Positions 1 through 11,956 of a stretch of DNA of 64,000 nt are shown here, in pieces (the first letter of the stretch is position 1; each line of letters starts with the position of its first letter). Source of the DNA: Panicum virgatum (taxonomy: Eukaryota; Streptophyta; Magnoliopsida; Poales; Poaceae). The notes under the pieces are model-generated. The model searched no databases. It was not told the DNA's origin and saw only the letters and a program-made list of their open reading frames with translations. Position numbers and translations under genes: made by a program. The stretch is taken from positions 12,907,033 to 12,971,032 of the forward strand of contig NC_053153.1 of the NCBI RefSeq assembly GCF_016808335.1, in the 5' to 3' direction.

Positions 1-853
1 GTTTTCAGAAGGGGCAGTTTACATTCATCGGTTAAACCGACGCTGGCTATTGGAGGATCGTCGGATTAACCGGCGCTACGTAGTTTTCTGGCAGCTTTTC
101 TCCAACGGCTCTATTCGTGTGAGCTGCCTATATATACCCCTCCAATGGGTCATTTTGCACACTCTTAACACCAGGCAACATTCATACACTCATACATTGT
201 TGAGAGCCACCTTGAGCTTCATCTTTCACATACTTGTTCATTCAATCAATCAAGAAGCAAGACTAAGGACTTGAGTAGAGAGAAGCTTGTGTGCATCCGT
301 TCTTGGTGATCGGTTCTTGCTCAAGTGAAGGCCCTAGCTTGTTACTCTTGGTGATTGGCAGCACCTAGGCGATCTTGGTGATTGAAGGTGTTTCTTCTGG
401 AGCTTGCCAACGATTGTGGGAGCCCGAAGAAGTTTGTACGTGGATTGAGCTCCACCACGCCGGGATGGTGAACGGAGACTCTTAGTGAGCGCCCTCGTCT
501 CGGTGACTTGGGTGGTGACAAGACTCTTAATGAGTGTCACAACGTGGATTAGGGGTGTGTGCCAACACATCAACACCACGGGGAAAAAAACCGGTTGTCT
601 CTTGCCCACTCTTTACTTTCAAGCACTTACTTTCATGCAATTATTCATGTGCTTGACCTTATAGATCATAGGTTAGCTCTACCTTGCTTAGTTTCGTATC
701 TAGTTGTATCTTTGTAAGCTTGTGTAGTTTGCTTAGCTAGCCGGTTGGTGAATTGAGCCTTACTAGTATTGCATAAGTTAAGGTTGCTTTACCTTGTTTT
801 AGAAATTTGAAAAAGGCCCAATTCACCCCCCTCTTGGTCCATCGATCCTTACA
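1..853 (+). repeat. Copia-type LTR (5' end outside window)
   Basis: The segment ends in CCTTACA directly before a primer-binding site (TTGGTATCAGAGTC, 855-868) that is complementary to initiator tRNA-Met, as in Copia retrotransposons. A TATA-like run (CTATATATACCCC, about 128-140) fits the LTR promoter. The start of the LTR is outside the window, so its length and target duplication cannot be checked. The short ORFs here are not genes. Confidence 0.8.
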
Positions 854-1020
854 ATTGGTATCAGAGTCTCGTTGCTCATTTGGATCATTAGACTTCACCG
901 CCTAGAGCTATGGCCAAGATGGGTGGTTCGCCGCCTCACTTCGAGGGTAAGAACTTTGCCTATTGGAAAGTTCGCATGGCCGCATACCTTATGCGATTGC
1001 CCTCGCTACCGGGCTGCTTC
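854..1020 (+). mobile_element. Copia primer-binding site and truncated gag start
   Basis: After the primer-binding site, the ATG at 910 opens a reading frame starting MAKMGGSPPHFEGKNFAYWK. The FEGKNFAYWK core is typical of the N-terminus of grass Copia gag proteins. The similarity stops near 1010-1020, where GCTGCTG-rich sequence of unknown origin takes over, so the element is a fragment. No protease, integrase or reverse transcriptase follows. Confidence 0.75.
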
Positions 1021-1312
1021 TGGCTGCTGTGGGATGCTGCTGCCGTTCGGCTGCTAGGCTGATATGGGGGAGGGGGAGGTGTGGCTGCTAGGCTGCTGCG
1101 GGATGCTCGCTGCTGCTGCTACAGCCAAGAGCAGCAGCCTCTTTACCAGCCGAACACGGTGTATAAACAGTGGCGGCCACCGGCGGTTCAGTGAATAGAT
1201 CTCCCCAATTCCAGGGGTGATCGTGCTACTGCTACGACTAAGAGCGAAGAGGCGGACGATGGGACGAGACACCCATCGCCATCAGGGCGCCTGGAAGGGC
1301 AAATCGATGACG
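1021..1312. other. GCTGCTG-rich spacer, no gene seen
   Basis: This stretch between the truncated Copia element and a MITE is rich in GGCTGCTG and GGGATGCTGCTG words. The short ORFs on both strands have low-complexity translations and no recognisable domain. Confidence 0.5.
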
Positions 1313-1575
1313 GGCCGTGTTTGGTTGTGGGGTGAAAAAAATTTCACCCTATTTTGACCACTGATTACGAGTATTAAATAAAGTCTAATTACAAAACCAC
1401 CTCCATAACTCCCGTGTAAATCGCGAAACGAATTTAACGAGGCCTTTGACGCGCAATTAGAAGATGGTTACTGTAGCATCACTGTAGCAAATCATCAATT
1501 AATTACTGTCATTAGATTCGTCTCGAAAAGTTACACCGTCCATGAAAACGTGCGCGAAATTTACCAAACACAGCC
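1313..1575. mobile_element. MITE with GGCCGTGTTTGGT / ACCAAACACAGCC ends
   Basis: Imperfect terminal inverted repeats (GGCCGTGTTTGGT at the left, ACCAAACACAGCC at the right) bound a 263-bp non-coding AT-rich segment. It contains TGTAGCA and the ATTCGTCTCG motif also present in the related elements at 16308 and 55452. The flanking triplets (ACG left, ACC right) are only a weak target duplication. It lies in the upstream region of the ARGONAUTE gene. The superfamily is not assigned. Confidence 0.65.
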
Positions 1576-2010
1576 ACCATTTGATTGATAGGTCTCAGCG
1601 GCGGCCTGCGTAGCGTGCGCCAGTCTCCCGCCGGTAGCGCGCCGGCAGCCGCAGCGCGCTGCAGGGGGGCTGTGGCATCATTGCTTGCGAGCTGGCCAGA
1701 CCAGACGCCCCGATGGCGACAGAGCGAGACCTCTCGCCCCCGACCGCGGATCTCCTGCGAAGATTTTGCGCCGGACTCCAGGCGCCGCGCCGCAACGCAC
1801 CGCACCGCCGGCGCGGGGGCTGCCCGCACGGCCTGGGGCCTCCCGTGACGTGCCCACACTCCTTTAGAATCAATGACGCGTGGGGTCATAACAGAAGTGG
1901 GACCACATGCCAGCCGCACAAGCAGGTTCGTAGGCGTCGTTACGGCTTCGGCTTTGTTTTCCATCCGCAGCCCCCAGCGGCCCAGCCCCCCACACCACCC
2001 CGGCCCCTGG

Positions 2011-2131
2011 TATTTAGGCGAGGTGCAGCACGTGCGGTAGCCTGCCTCGTCTCCCACGGTCCACAGCGTTTCGACTTTTTGCAACTGATCGAGTTGGTGG
2101 TGCCTGCCGTGCTTGTACTAGGGTTCGAGCC
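2011..2131 (+). promoter_or_regulatory. Probable core promoter and 5'-UTR of the intact ARGONAUTE gene
   Basis: A TATA-like TATTTAGG at 2011 is followed by a pyrimidine-rich leader ending GCCTGCCGTGCTTGTACTAG about 10-30 bases before the ATG at 2132. A very similar leader lies at 10226-10250 in front of the second ARGONAUTE copy, which supports this as an ancestral 5'-UTR. The transcription start is inferred only. Confidence 0.4.
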
Positions 2132-5100
2132 ATGTCGTCGCGTGGCGGTGGAGGCGGCCGGCGCGGAGGCCGGAGCGACCAGGGAGGGGGCCGTGGCTCC
2201 GCCGGCGCCGGCGGAGGGCGCGGCCGTGGCGCCGCGGCACCAGGCACCGCCCAGAGAGGGGGCCACTTCCAGCCCCCACATACGGCAGCCGGGGCCGGGA
2301 GAGGTGGCTACCCTGGCGTGGCTCAGGGGCGCGGGCAGCAGGTATCGGCGCCGACGCCTGCGGAGGTTGAGGCGTTGAGGCGCCAGGTGGAGAGGACGGC
2401 TATGGTGACACAGGCGCCAGCGGCGGGGCTCCGCGAGGGCCCGTCGTCGGCCCCAGCGCAGAGGCAGGCTCCGGCGCCGGGTCTGGCTCCTGCGGCCGCG
2501 GCGCGACCGCAGATGCAAGCGAATGCACCGGGCCAGGCGGCGCCGCCGGCGACTGCAGGGAGCTCGTCGTCGGCCCCACCAAGGGCACCGGTGCCGGGCC
2601 AGGCGCCTGCTGCCGCGGCACCATCGGAGACGCAAAGGAAGGCACCGGCTCAGGCGACACAGATGGCGCTGGCGGCTCCTGCAGGGAGGATGCCTCCCGC
2701 GTCTAGCAAGGCGGTGGTGCTCGCCCCGCGGCCGGGGTACGGAACGGCCGGCCGGAGGTGCCGCGTGCGCGCCAATCATGTACAAGTCCGGCTCGCCGAC
2801 AAGGAGATCTACCACTACGATGTATGCACACTCAGGAAACCTAAACCTCTCTCACACAATCTCTCGTTTGGTAGTATTCTGTTCTGTAAATAATGATATG
2901 GAACTACTAGATCTGAAGAAAACTAGTGTGATCTGTGGTGTATATTCATCTCTTGCATCGAATAAGTGCCCTCGGTGTCTTTTTATTGTGCAGGTGGCGA
3001 TCACTCCCGAATCGATCTCCCGGGCAAGAAACAGATGGATCATCGACGAGCTCGTGAACTTGCACAAGGAGTACTTGGGCGGGCGGCTTCCTGTTTATGA
3101 TGGAAAGAAAGGCCTGTTCACAGCAGGTCCACTGCCATTCAAAGCCAAAGAATTTGTTCTCATGCTAACAAACCCTGAGAGAGCAAACCAGGGGTATGAC
3201 TCGACGCGACTTATTAGTAGTTAACCTTGCGTGCATGTTATATATTGTGTACTCTCCTCTGTGTGCTTATTGTGTGTAGCCCTTGCGTCATGCAGGGAGA
3301 AAGAATACAAGGTGGCGATCAAGGACGCCTCAAAGATAGATATGTACAGCCTTCAGCAGTTCTTAGCTGGTAGGCAGAGAGAAATGCCGCAGGAGATTAT
3401 CCAGGCTCTTGATATCGCTATGAGGGAATGCCCATCCTCTAGGTAATGCATCAATGGATAGACTGACGCACAATCTTTTTGTATCTACTGTTATATAGCT
3501 GTATTCCTTCTCCGACTCCGGGTGTCTTATTTTGCATTAATTTATGATGATGTTTTCCTTATTTTTTTCCCTTCCAATCGTGGGGCAGGTATACATCCAT
3601 CTCAAGATCATTTTTCTCATCACAAGAATTTGGACCTGGTGGATCGCTCGGAAATGGTGTTGAATGCTGGAGGGGTTACTATCAGAGCCTACGCCCCACA
3701 CAGATGGGCTTGTCCCTTAATATTGGTAGAGTTGTGCTCGTACCTAATGCTTTTTTGTACCTTAAATCACAGCTTCTTGCACATTCTATTGTTTTCTCAC
3801 ATTTACACATATTGTATATGGTGCTAGTGTATACTATTTACATATGCACCCGTAACTCTTACAAGTAACATACTTGCCATAATTGCTTTCAAGATGCTTC
3901 TAAGTATTCTATAAACTTTAAAATTAAAACCTTGACAATTCTGAATAAAATCAACAATGTGTTAGGTAGGCACAGCCTGCTTCATCCTGCATCATATCTA
4001 TCAACATTGTAAAAGCTTCGGTGTCACATCCTAGAGTACAGGAAAACAAATTAACTATTACAGTAGTGTACTACTATGGTAATATAATTGACCATTGGCC
4101 TTGCACGCTCTTGTACTAACAGAAAAAATTATCTAATCTTCACTGAACTTATTTTGATGCTTAACTGATTGAACAAGTAAAGGTGAGCAAAAATAAAATG
4201 CTCACTTGTCTGAATATTTGAGCATGAAGCTTTTCTGTACAGAGAGGGAAGATTGAAATTAATTATCAATTTGATTCATTTGAATTTTTTTAGTTTAATA
4301 TGTTCTGCTTTCTCGGATCTTAAGTTGTAGCATTCATAATTTATACTGTAGAATATTTGTTCTTTTTACCTGCCCCATGGAAAACAAAACGCAAATTTTG
4401 CATTGTATTTTATTTTGAGTTATAATACTAATAAATTCTTTTTAATAAGATGAGCTTTATTTTGATATTGTGTTATAATATATATGAAGTTATTGAAAAC
4501 CAGTAGTTGTGATGGAACTTGGTATTTTTGTATTTCAGATATTTCTGCAACAGCATTTTACAAGGCTCAACCCATCATAGACTTTGTAGTAGAGTATCTG
4601 AACGTCCGTGATACTTCAAAGCGTTTGTCTGATCAGGAACGCATAAAAGTATGGACCATCATACCTTTATGATTCCCTCAATTTAGTTCTGTTTAATTGT
4701 TTCATTACATCATGTTTCTTTTTTGTTTTTACATCATAGCTGAAAAAAGCACTCAAGGGTGTCCGGGTCGAGACCACACATCGCCGTGATATATCCATAC
4801 GATACAAGATTACAGGGCTAACCTTAGCTCCGTTAAACGATTTGACGTATCTCTTCTACTACAGAGTTCTTTGTGTTGCCATTCCGTTCCTGTAATCATA
4901 TTGTATCATTAAATATTTATATTTGTGTTACAGGTTTGATCAAGATGGCACAAGGGTATCAGTTGTGCAGTACTTCAGGCGGCAATATAATTACTCACTG
5001 AAATACACTCACTGGCCATGCCTTCAAGCTGGCAATCCTACCAGACCGACCTATTTACCTATGGAGGTCTCGCTTTTATGCCTTTTTGTCGGCCTCCTTC

Positions 5101-6660
5101 AAGATATACCTGATCTGTTCACATGTTATTACAATGTTACGTTCTACTTATTCAGGTTTGCAACATAGCTAAGGGACAACGCTACTCGAGTAAGCTGAAT
5201 GAGCATCAAGTCAGAAATATCTTGAGGTTGGCCTGTGTGCGGCCAGCAGAGAGGGAGGAGAGAACTTTAGGGGTGAATACTATCACTAACCCTACCTGTG
5301 TGACTGCACCTTTTATTTTCTGTTCCATATGTTTTTTCTTATTCACACTATTAGTTTTGTTTTCAAAAGGTATAAACACCTTCTGTGCATTCTCAGATAC
5401 TCAAGAAGAACAACTATACCTCTGATGATTATGCAAAAGAATTTGGCATCAAGGTGAACAACCAACTTGCTTTGGTTGATGCTCGTGTGCTTCCGGCACC
5501 AAAGGTAAATGCATTTTTTTTTCTTTTGGAGTAGGGAATAATAACATCATTGGTTTTATATACTAATTATATATTCACCTCTACTTTTTAGCTTAAATAC
5601 CATGACTCTGGAAAAGAAAAGCTTTGTAACCCTTCTGTTGGCCAGTGGAACATGATTAATAAGGTAATGTTGTCCTATCTCCTCTCATTTTCTGCATGTA
5701 CCTTCTTCGTCTAACATTCATGTTGCTTGGTGTGGTTACTCATTTAGCTGGCAACTGTGATAAAATAATTGTGTAATGGCTGCAATGTGTTGAAACATCA
5801 CTCAGCATCATAGCATATTTGGTGAACTTTTCAGAGAATGGTTGATGGAGGATCTATCAAATTTTGGGCATGTCTAACTTTTACCTCTCATATCCATCCA
5901 AATGAGATCGGAAGGTTTTGCGAGGATCTTGCAATGATGTGCAACAGCATTGGCATGGTAAGTTTCCCTCTAGAAGGCACTTCTTACACTATCAAATATT
6001 TTGGCTAAAAGCATTTTTAACTATTTTCTTTGTAGCAAATGAGAACCCAACCCTGTGTACCAATCAAGAAAGCACGCCAAGACAATGTAGAAGCTGCAAT
6101 CAGAGATATTTATGATCATTCTGCACAAGTGCTTGCTCAGCAAGGTTTAACAGGGAAACAACTTGAGTTTCTCGTTATAATTTTACCCGATATGAGTGGT
6201 TCTTATGGTAAGCTGTTTAAATGGATCCTTAAGCTAATGATTCTTCATTCTCTTTCCAACATAAAGTTCTAATTGTTGGCATTTTTCCCAATATATGTAG
6301 GGCTGATTAAAAGACTTTGTGAAACTGAGGTTGGTGTAATAACTCAGTGTTGTGCACCTAGGAATGTTAAGAAAGGAGGAAAACAGTTACTTGAAAATCT
6401 CGCCCTAAAAATCAATGCTAAGGTATAGGATGATGCATTTTCAGTGCGATGCTATTATACACTTTATAATCAGGCTAAAGAATAGTGATGGCGTTGCATT
6501 TTTAAATTAGGTTGGAGGAAGGAACACCGTGCTTGAAGCTGCTTTGAACAGGAATATACCACTTCTAACAGACATGCCTACTATAGTCTTCGGAGCTGAT
6601 GTTACCCATCCACCTCCTGGTGAGGGCTCGTCTCCATCCATTGCAGCGGTATGTGTATGC

Positions 6661-6700
<40 letters not shown>

Positions 6701-8413
6701 GCGCGCGCACGTACACCCAGTCCCCACCCCCGCACGCGCACACACTTTTTCCAGCATACACATGCCCGCACAGTGCGGGAAGCCTACGGCACTGGGTACG
6801 CCCTTTTTTTTTACATGTGTCTAGGCACACATTTTTCGATACTTTTCTTACATGTTGGATTTAAAGCTTTCCTAATATTTATCCATGTAGGTCGTTGCAT
6901 CCATGGATTGGCCGCAAGTTACTAAGTACAAATGCTTGGTGTCTTCACAAGGGCATAGGGTCGAAATCATAGATAATCTTTTCACAGAAGCGAGAGATTC
7001 AGTCAAGGGCATTGTCAGAGGTGGAATGATTAGGTATAAGACAAATTAATAATTTTGTTTGTTTACTTTTTGCGGTGCTAACATTTCTATATTGCAGGGA
7101 TTTGCTTATTTCATTCTTAAAGTCAACTGGCCATAAGCCTAGGAGGATTATATTCTATCGGTTCGTTAACGTAATTTCATGCTTCATTTTCTCTTCTTGG
7201 TTTGATGCTGATGTACTGAATCTCCAATTATTTTCAGAGATGGTGTTAGTGAGGGGCAGTTCAGCCAAGTCTTGCTTTATGAAATGGATGCAATTCGGAA
7301 GGTCTGTTTTTTGTGTTTATCCCACTTTTTTTTATTGGAGTGTTTATCCCACTTTTGGCGTTTCCATTTTGTGCATTTCCATGCCTATTTGATATGTATG
7401 TGTTTGTGACACACTGTTTTGTCTATGATTGTGCTGTCAGGCATGCGCTAGTTTAGAGGAGGGTTATCTTCCCCCAGTCACATTTGTTGTTGTGCAAAAG
7501 AGGCATCATACCCGCCTGTTTCCAGAAAATCATCGTTCAAGAGATCAGACAGATAGGAGTGGAAACATTCTACCTGGTAAGTTTTCTTTGTCTAGAAGGT
7601 GTTAATATTGATATGCATGATTATTTTGAGGTATCAATGCTCGTTTTCAAAACAAGATTGAAGTTTCAAGTGCCTTTTGACCCCAGGTACTGTTGTTGAC
7701 ACAACTATCTGCCATCCCAGCGAGTTTGATTTTTACCTGTGCAGCCATTCTGGTATTCAGGTATGCTGCATATGAATGAGTTTCATGTTGTGCAGCTCAA
7801 TGCTTGTGATGTAGTGTGTTATGTTTGTTAAGCATCCACCTTAATTATATAAATCGAAGATTTGTTATGTAATTTTCTCGTATGTTCTTGTTTTTGCCTT
7901 TGGACAGGGGACAAGCCGCCCAGCACATTATCATGTTCTTTTCGACGAAAATGGGTTCTCTGCTGACGCACTGCAGACCTTGACTTACAATCTGTGCTAC
8001 ACGTAAGCTTCGTTGGGGTGATGTTCTCTCGTCAGTTTGCATAAAGTTTACAATTTTACCATGATTTGACGTTTTCTTGTACTGGTGTCTTGTTTGCTCA
8101 GCTATGCCCGGTGCACTCGTTCAGTCTCTATAGGTGAGCACTCGTGCATTCAGGAAATCATGTTTCTGCTAACAAGAGCTGTTTGTTGGTTTCCAAGTTT
8201 GTGCTTGCAGATTAATCTGTTCTTGATGTTGTAACAGTTCCTCCAGCGTATTATGCGCATCTGGGCGCGTTCCGTGCGCGTTACTACATGGAAGAGGACA
8301 ATTCCGACCAAGGCTCATCGACGGGGACCTCTCGGACGTATGATCCATCTGTCCCCGTGAAGCAACTCCCCCGGATCAAGGAAAACGTCCAGCAGTTCAT
8401 GTTCTACTGCTAG
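2132..8413 (+). CDS. AGO18-like: ARGONAUTE protein, AGO18-like, 22 exons, 1052 aa
   Basis: Small-RNA effector of the plant AGO1/5/10/18 clade. Exons join in frame: 2132-2821, 2994-3193, 3296-3442, 3589-3725, 4539-4648, 4740-4846, 4934-5066, 5156-5272, 5397-5504, 5592-5663, 5835-5957, 6036-6207, 6301-6422, 6511-6648, 6891-7033, 7098-7160, 7238-7301, 7441-7576, 7687-7760, 7908-8002, 8102-8133, 8238-8413 (3159 nt). Residues 1-200 are a Gly/Arg then Pro/Ala-rich disordered region. The N domain follows from about 205, PAZ spans about 392-525 and PIWI about 690-1010. The C-terminus is FMFYC. Catalytic positions are D776 (GADVTHP), D841 where the family has Glu (RDLLISF), D862 (RDGVSEGQF) and H1002 (YYAHL). 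Start chosen because it begins MSSRGGGGG after a leader shared with the second copy. AGO18 is favoured over AGO1/MEL1 by overall PIWI and PAZ wording, from memory. AGO18 in rice and maize is linked to reproductive small RNAs and antiviral defence. Confidence 0.88.
6659..6812. repeat. Intron 14 microsatellite and SINE 3'-end relic
   Basis: The intron begins with (TC)n then (AC)n and GCGC repeats. At about 6766-6812 it carries AGCCTACGGCACTGGGTACG followed by CCC and a T-run. This matches the 3' end of the complete Au-type SINE at 60375-60522 (ACTGGGTACGCCC then T), so it is probably a 5'-truncated SINE. No box A or B remains. Confidence 0.6.
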
Positions 8414-10154
8414 AGGTGGACGTACGGTATCCATAGGACCTGACATTGCAACGTTTTGTGGTCGTGCATATGGCATAGAAGTATGGCATACTAGTTATGG
8501 AAAGCCAACGTTTTGTGGTCTTTGGAGGACGACTTGTGGCAAAGTGCAAAAACGCACATTTTGCTTGTCATGGTTCTTAAACTGAAGGCTTTTGTGATTC
8601 TGAAATGCTTCTGTTGCTGTACTAAGATGTTTTGACGGGTTTCGTTCCTCGCTGTTACATTCAAAATAGTGTATATGCCACATTACGGATAGTGGAAGTG
8701 TATGTCACATTACTGACGGAATTACTCCATCCGTCCCACGAATAGTATTTTTTAGGTGTTTAGAACAACTTAAGAATCTGTTTGGATCCCAGCTTCTAAA
8801 GTAAGGTGACTAAACATTAGTCACTCTAGGGATTAAAGTTCCAAACAAAATAGCTAAAACTGACACATTTTAGTCCCATTAGCGAAGCTCCTGCGGCTGG
8901 CGGAGAGAACAGAGGAGAGAGGAGGTAAAGAGTCGTGAAACGCCGGCTCAAGTGGGCGGATGAGCACTACAACAGTTTGAGGGCACTCTCATTGGCTTAA
9001 GATAACAGAGAGTATTAATTGATGCTATGAGTCCCACCACTACCACTATGGACACCACCACTACCATCCCTCCAGCTAAGAGCATGGTTAATGGTTACGC
9101 TCGCTAGTGGGCGTTTCGCGTTCCAGCTCAGCTCAAGCAGGGGTGTAGTGGTGGCAGACCCCATGTATAATTTAATACTCTGTGGAGTTTAGCAACAATG
9201 TGGAAGCAGAGGAGTGGTGGTTGGTAGGCCCAATGCAAATTGCCCGCCTCCGGCCGGCGTCAAGTGAATTGTTCGCTTCATTCTCTCTCATGCTCTTTTT
9301 CTCTCCCATGTCAGATCATGCTGACATGCACCTACATTTCGCTGGCTAAGATGGCTCCATAATACTTGCTCTAAATAATATGACGCTGCTTACCGCCCGA
9401 CGAAACCATGAATCTTGCTCTAAACCTGCTTCAGATGGCGGCACCGCCGCATAGAGTTTTCTTCCCCCCTATCACCGAGACATCCCTCGTTTCGACCCTC
9501 GAGTGCCAGGATCTCGACTTGGCATGCATATCGGGTTGCTACTACCGGCCGAGCTTTCAGTCCGGCGCTCGCGCGTGGTGCACCTGGCGGCTAGTCGTCG
9601 CCGTCGTCCGCTGTGATCGGCGCGTCCCCGTCCTGTCTCAGACGACGGTCTCCTCCTCTCCTCACCTCCCCTCCCCAGTCCCCACTCCCCAGACGACGGG
9701 CGGGTGCAGTGCGTGAGCCTACGACGGTCGGCGCGGCCTCCTCGCCGCCATGCCGTCTTCGTTCCAGCAGCTGGCAGCCAGCGCACTCTGCATGCAGCGG
9801 CGCGCCGGCGCATGCCTCGCGAAAAAATGACCAGGCGACGCCGAGCACAGTGCTCTGCAACCGTGATCATGAGCGCTCCCCGTCCTGTCGCCTCGTCTCG
9901 TCCCCCGGCCCACACGGTTCCCCAAGAGCCGCGCCGGCGCGCACCACCGCTCCACGCGGGGCCGCCACACACCCGCTTCTGCGTTCACTGGAGGCGCCTT
10001 GCCCGGCGCCGGTGACACGGGGGGCCCAGCCGACGGAGTGAGAGATCGGCGCGCGAAAATGAAAACGCGAGACGCGCGGGGTTGGCCCACCAGTTGGAAC
10101 GCCGGCGCGTGTCGCTTGCGCTTTGATGTGTCCGCCTCTCCATTCTCCAAGGCC
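8414..10154. other. Intergenic region between the two ARGONAUTE copies
   Basis: It contains the 3'-UTR of the upstream gene, a Stowaway-type end at about 8730 (CTCCATCCGTCCCACGAATA), an AT-rich stretch, and a GC-rich block at 9400-10150. The overlapping ORFs in the GC-rich block on both strands have no domain and look like compositional artefacts, so no gene is called. It probably includes the upstream regulatory region of the second copy. Confidence 0.5.
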
Positions 10155-10255
10155 ACGCCGATATATATGCCACCGTACTGGATCGTCTCCGCCGCTCTGC
10201 TGTCCTAGAGCTTCACTACGAGCGAGAGCTTGCCGTGCCCTTGCTAGGGTTGTGT
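10155..10255 (+). promoter_or_regulatory. Remnant promoter and 5'-UTR of the second ARGONAUTE copy
   Basis: A TATA box (GATATATATGCC, about 10160) precedes a leader ending GCTTGCCGTGCCCTTGCTAG at about 10229-10248, followed by GGTT. This parallels GCCTGCCGTGCTTGTACTAG and GGTT just before the ATG of the intact copy. Downstream, where exon 1 should begin, the sequence turns into a GTGTGTGT run and unrelated DNA. Confidence 0.5.
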
Positions 10256-10515
10256 GTGTGTGTGTTGTGTGTGGTTTTACACTGTCAGACCAGCTAATAT
10301 GTCGCATCAGTTGGCTCTTTGTTGTTTACTACTGAATGAATGATCCTATCGATCGTGTACACATAGAGCTGTGCTATTATTTGTTCTTATAAATACTCTT
10401 CGGAAAGAGATGACACTGAAATGATCGGCCACCTCCATATATACTTTTGTATGTAAAATGAATTTCAGATTGGGTTCAAGACAAACCTGGGACAAAAGCC
10501 TGCCATATTTCAGCT

Positions 10516-11621
10516 TTTTTTTTTGAAAGAGAAATTTTATCGATTTCAAGCACAATACATCAAAGTGATCCATCGTCTTGAAATTTTTTCGATCTCTGCC
10601 TAACCAACACACAGCCTAAAAAAGTTTGACAAAGAGCCTTCGACACTAATGACTGTCAATCCTAAGACTAGACCGCCCCCATGTGCCCGGGTAAAAAAAA
10701 TCCTTGGCCACCTGTTTCAAGAAATAAATGCCGCTACAAGTTTATCCTGCAAAGTATACTTCTGAAGGATAGCCCACGTACGGAGTCAGTGCATAGTTGA
10801 GTAAATAACCTGTAAAAAGAAAGATTTTTTGTTATCGAACACCACAACATTTCTGCATAGCCAAACAGACCAACACAAGACTGCCGCGCCAAGAAGTATT
10901 AGTGGCTTATATCTTTAGGAATTCTATTGAGCCAGTTCCTAAACATCCTAGGCATATTGTGAGGCTTTGGTATGTCCCCGGCCGCATAGACCGAAGCCCA
11001 TACCATTCTCGTGAATCGGCAGTAAAAAAACAGATGTTGTATCATTTCATTTTCATGACAGAAACAACACGGTTGGTTCCCCTGCCAATTCTATTTTGCA
11101 AGATTATTTTTAGTAAGAATAATGCCTCGTCTAAGATACCAGAGAAATTTTTTTTATCTCGATTGGGGTTTTTAATTTCCATATTCTCGTATTTAGGTAT
11201 TTAGGTTAGGAGTGTTTTGATTGATTAATCCCAGATAATGTGATTTTATCGAAAAGAGATCTGTGTGGTCTAAGTTCCATTTGAAGCCATCTCTTTGTTG
11301 GCTTATAACGATAGTTGATAAATATGAGATAAGATTGTTCCACATCACCAACTTATTACCAATTAAATCTCTACGCCAGGAGAGGTTCGAGATCTGTGTA
11401 CTTAGTACGTCAGCCAGGGGCGGAGCTGCGTGTAGCTGTCGGGGTCGCCGGACCCGACGAAATTTGATCAAATCAATGAAAGGTTACTGTTTAGCACTGT
11501 TTAACTATGTGGCCGACCCCAGCGTTTAGGCCATCCGACCCCGGCGACTCTCTCATCTGGCTTCGCCCCTGACGTCAGCCACCGTATCCTGCTTCTTTCT
11601 GACAATATTATAAAGTTGACA
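10516..11621 (-). mobile_element. 5'-truncated LINE (zf-RVT end) with 11-bp target duplication
   Basis: The minus strand encodes a cysteine/histidine segment with the pattern CCFCHENEMIQHLFFYC, typical of the zf-RVT region at the end of plant LINE ORF2. It then has a 3'-UTR and a poly(A) tail seen as poly(T) at 10516. The direct repeat ATATTTCAGCT occurs at 10505-10515 and 11622-11632, which marks one insertion. Stops and frameshifts make it inactive. It carries the nested MITE at 11415-11571 and sits where intron 1 of the second ARGONAUTE copy would be. Confidence 0.8.
11415..11571. mobile_element. hAT-type MITE, 157 bp, 8-bp target duplication ACGTCAGC
   Basis: Termini CAGGGGCGGAGC and GCTTCGCCCCTG are inverted repeats. 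The 8-bp direct repeat ACGTCAGC lies immediately outside both ends (11407-11414 and 11572-11579). TIRs beginning CAGGG and an 8-bp duplication are hallmarks of hAT elements. It has no coding capacity and is nested in the truncated LINE. Confidence 0.9.
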
Positions 11622-11956
11622 ATATTTCAGCTCATGCGTCAAGTTTATTCCTACGTTTGGAACTAAATCAAAGTACAATCTTTTTATAACTCTTACTTGT
11701 GCAGGTGGTGATTACTCCGGAATCAAAGTCGCGGGAAAGAAACCGATGGATTGTTAATGAACTCGTTGAATTGCACAAGCAGTACTTGGATGGGCGACTG
11801 CCTGTTTATTATGGTAAAAAGGGCCTTTTCACTGTTGGTCCACTCCCATTCAAAATCAAAGAATTTGTTCTGAAACTAACAAATCCCGAGAGAGCAAACC
11901 ATGGGTATAATTTTTGCTTCTCATACAAGAACATGTTTTTTTATGTGTTTATTTTT

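Noticed and set aside
1585..2660. Several overlapping ORFs on both strands upstream of and within ARGONAUTE exon 1
   Set aside because: GC-rich composition keeps many frames open. Only the frame from 2132 joins a proper exon series.
9408..10307. Overlapping ORFs in a GC-rich intergenic block
   Set aside because: Both strands are open with Arg/Pro/Ala-rich translations, no domain and no splice partners. Treated as composition effect and promoter region.
10300..10345. ATGTCG at 10300 as the start of the second ARGONAUTE copy
   Set aside because: The frame closes after 14 codons and has no similarity to exon 1 beyond the first two codons.
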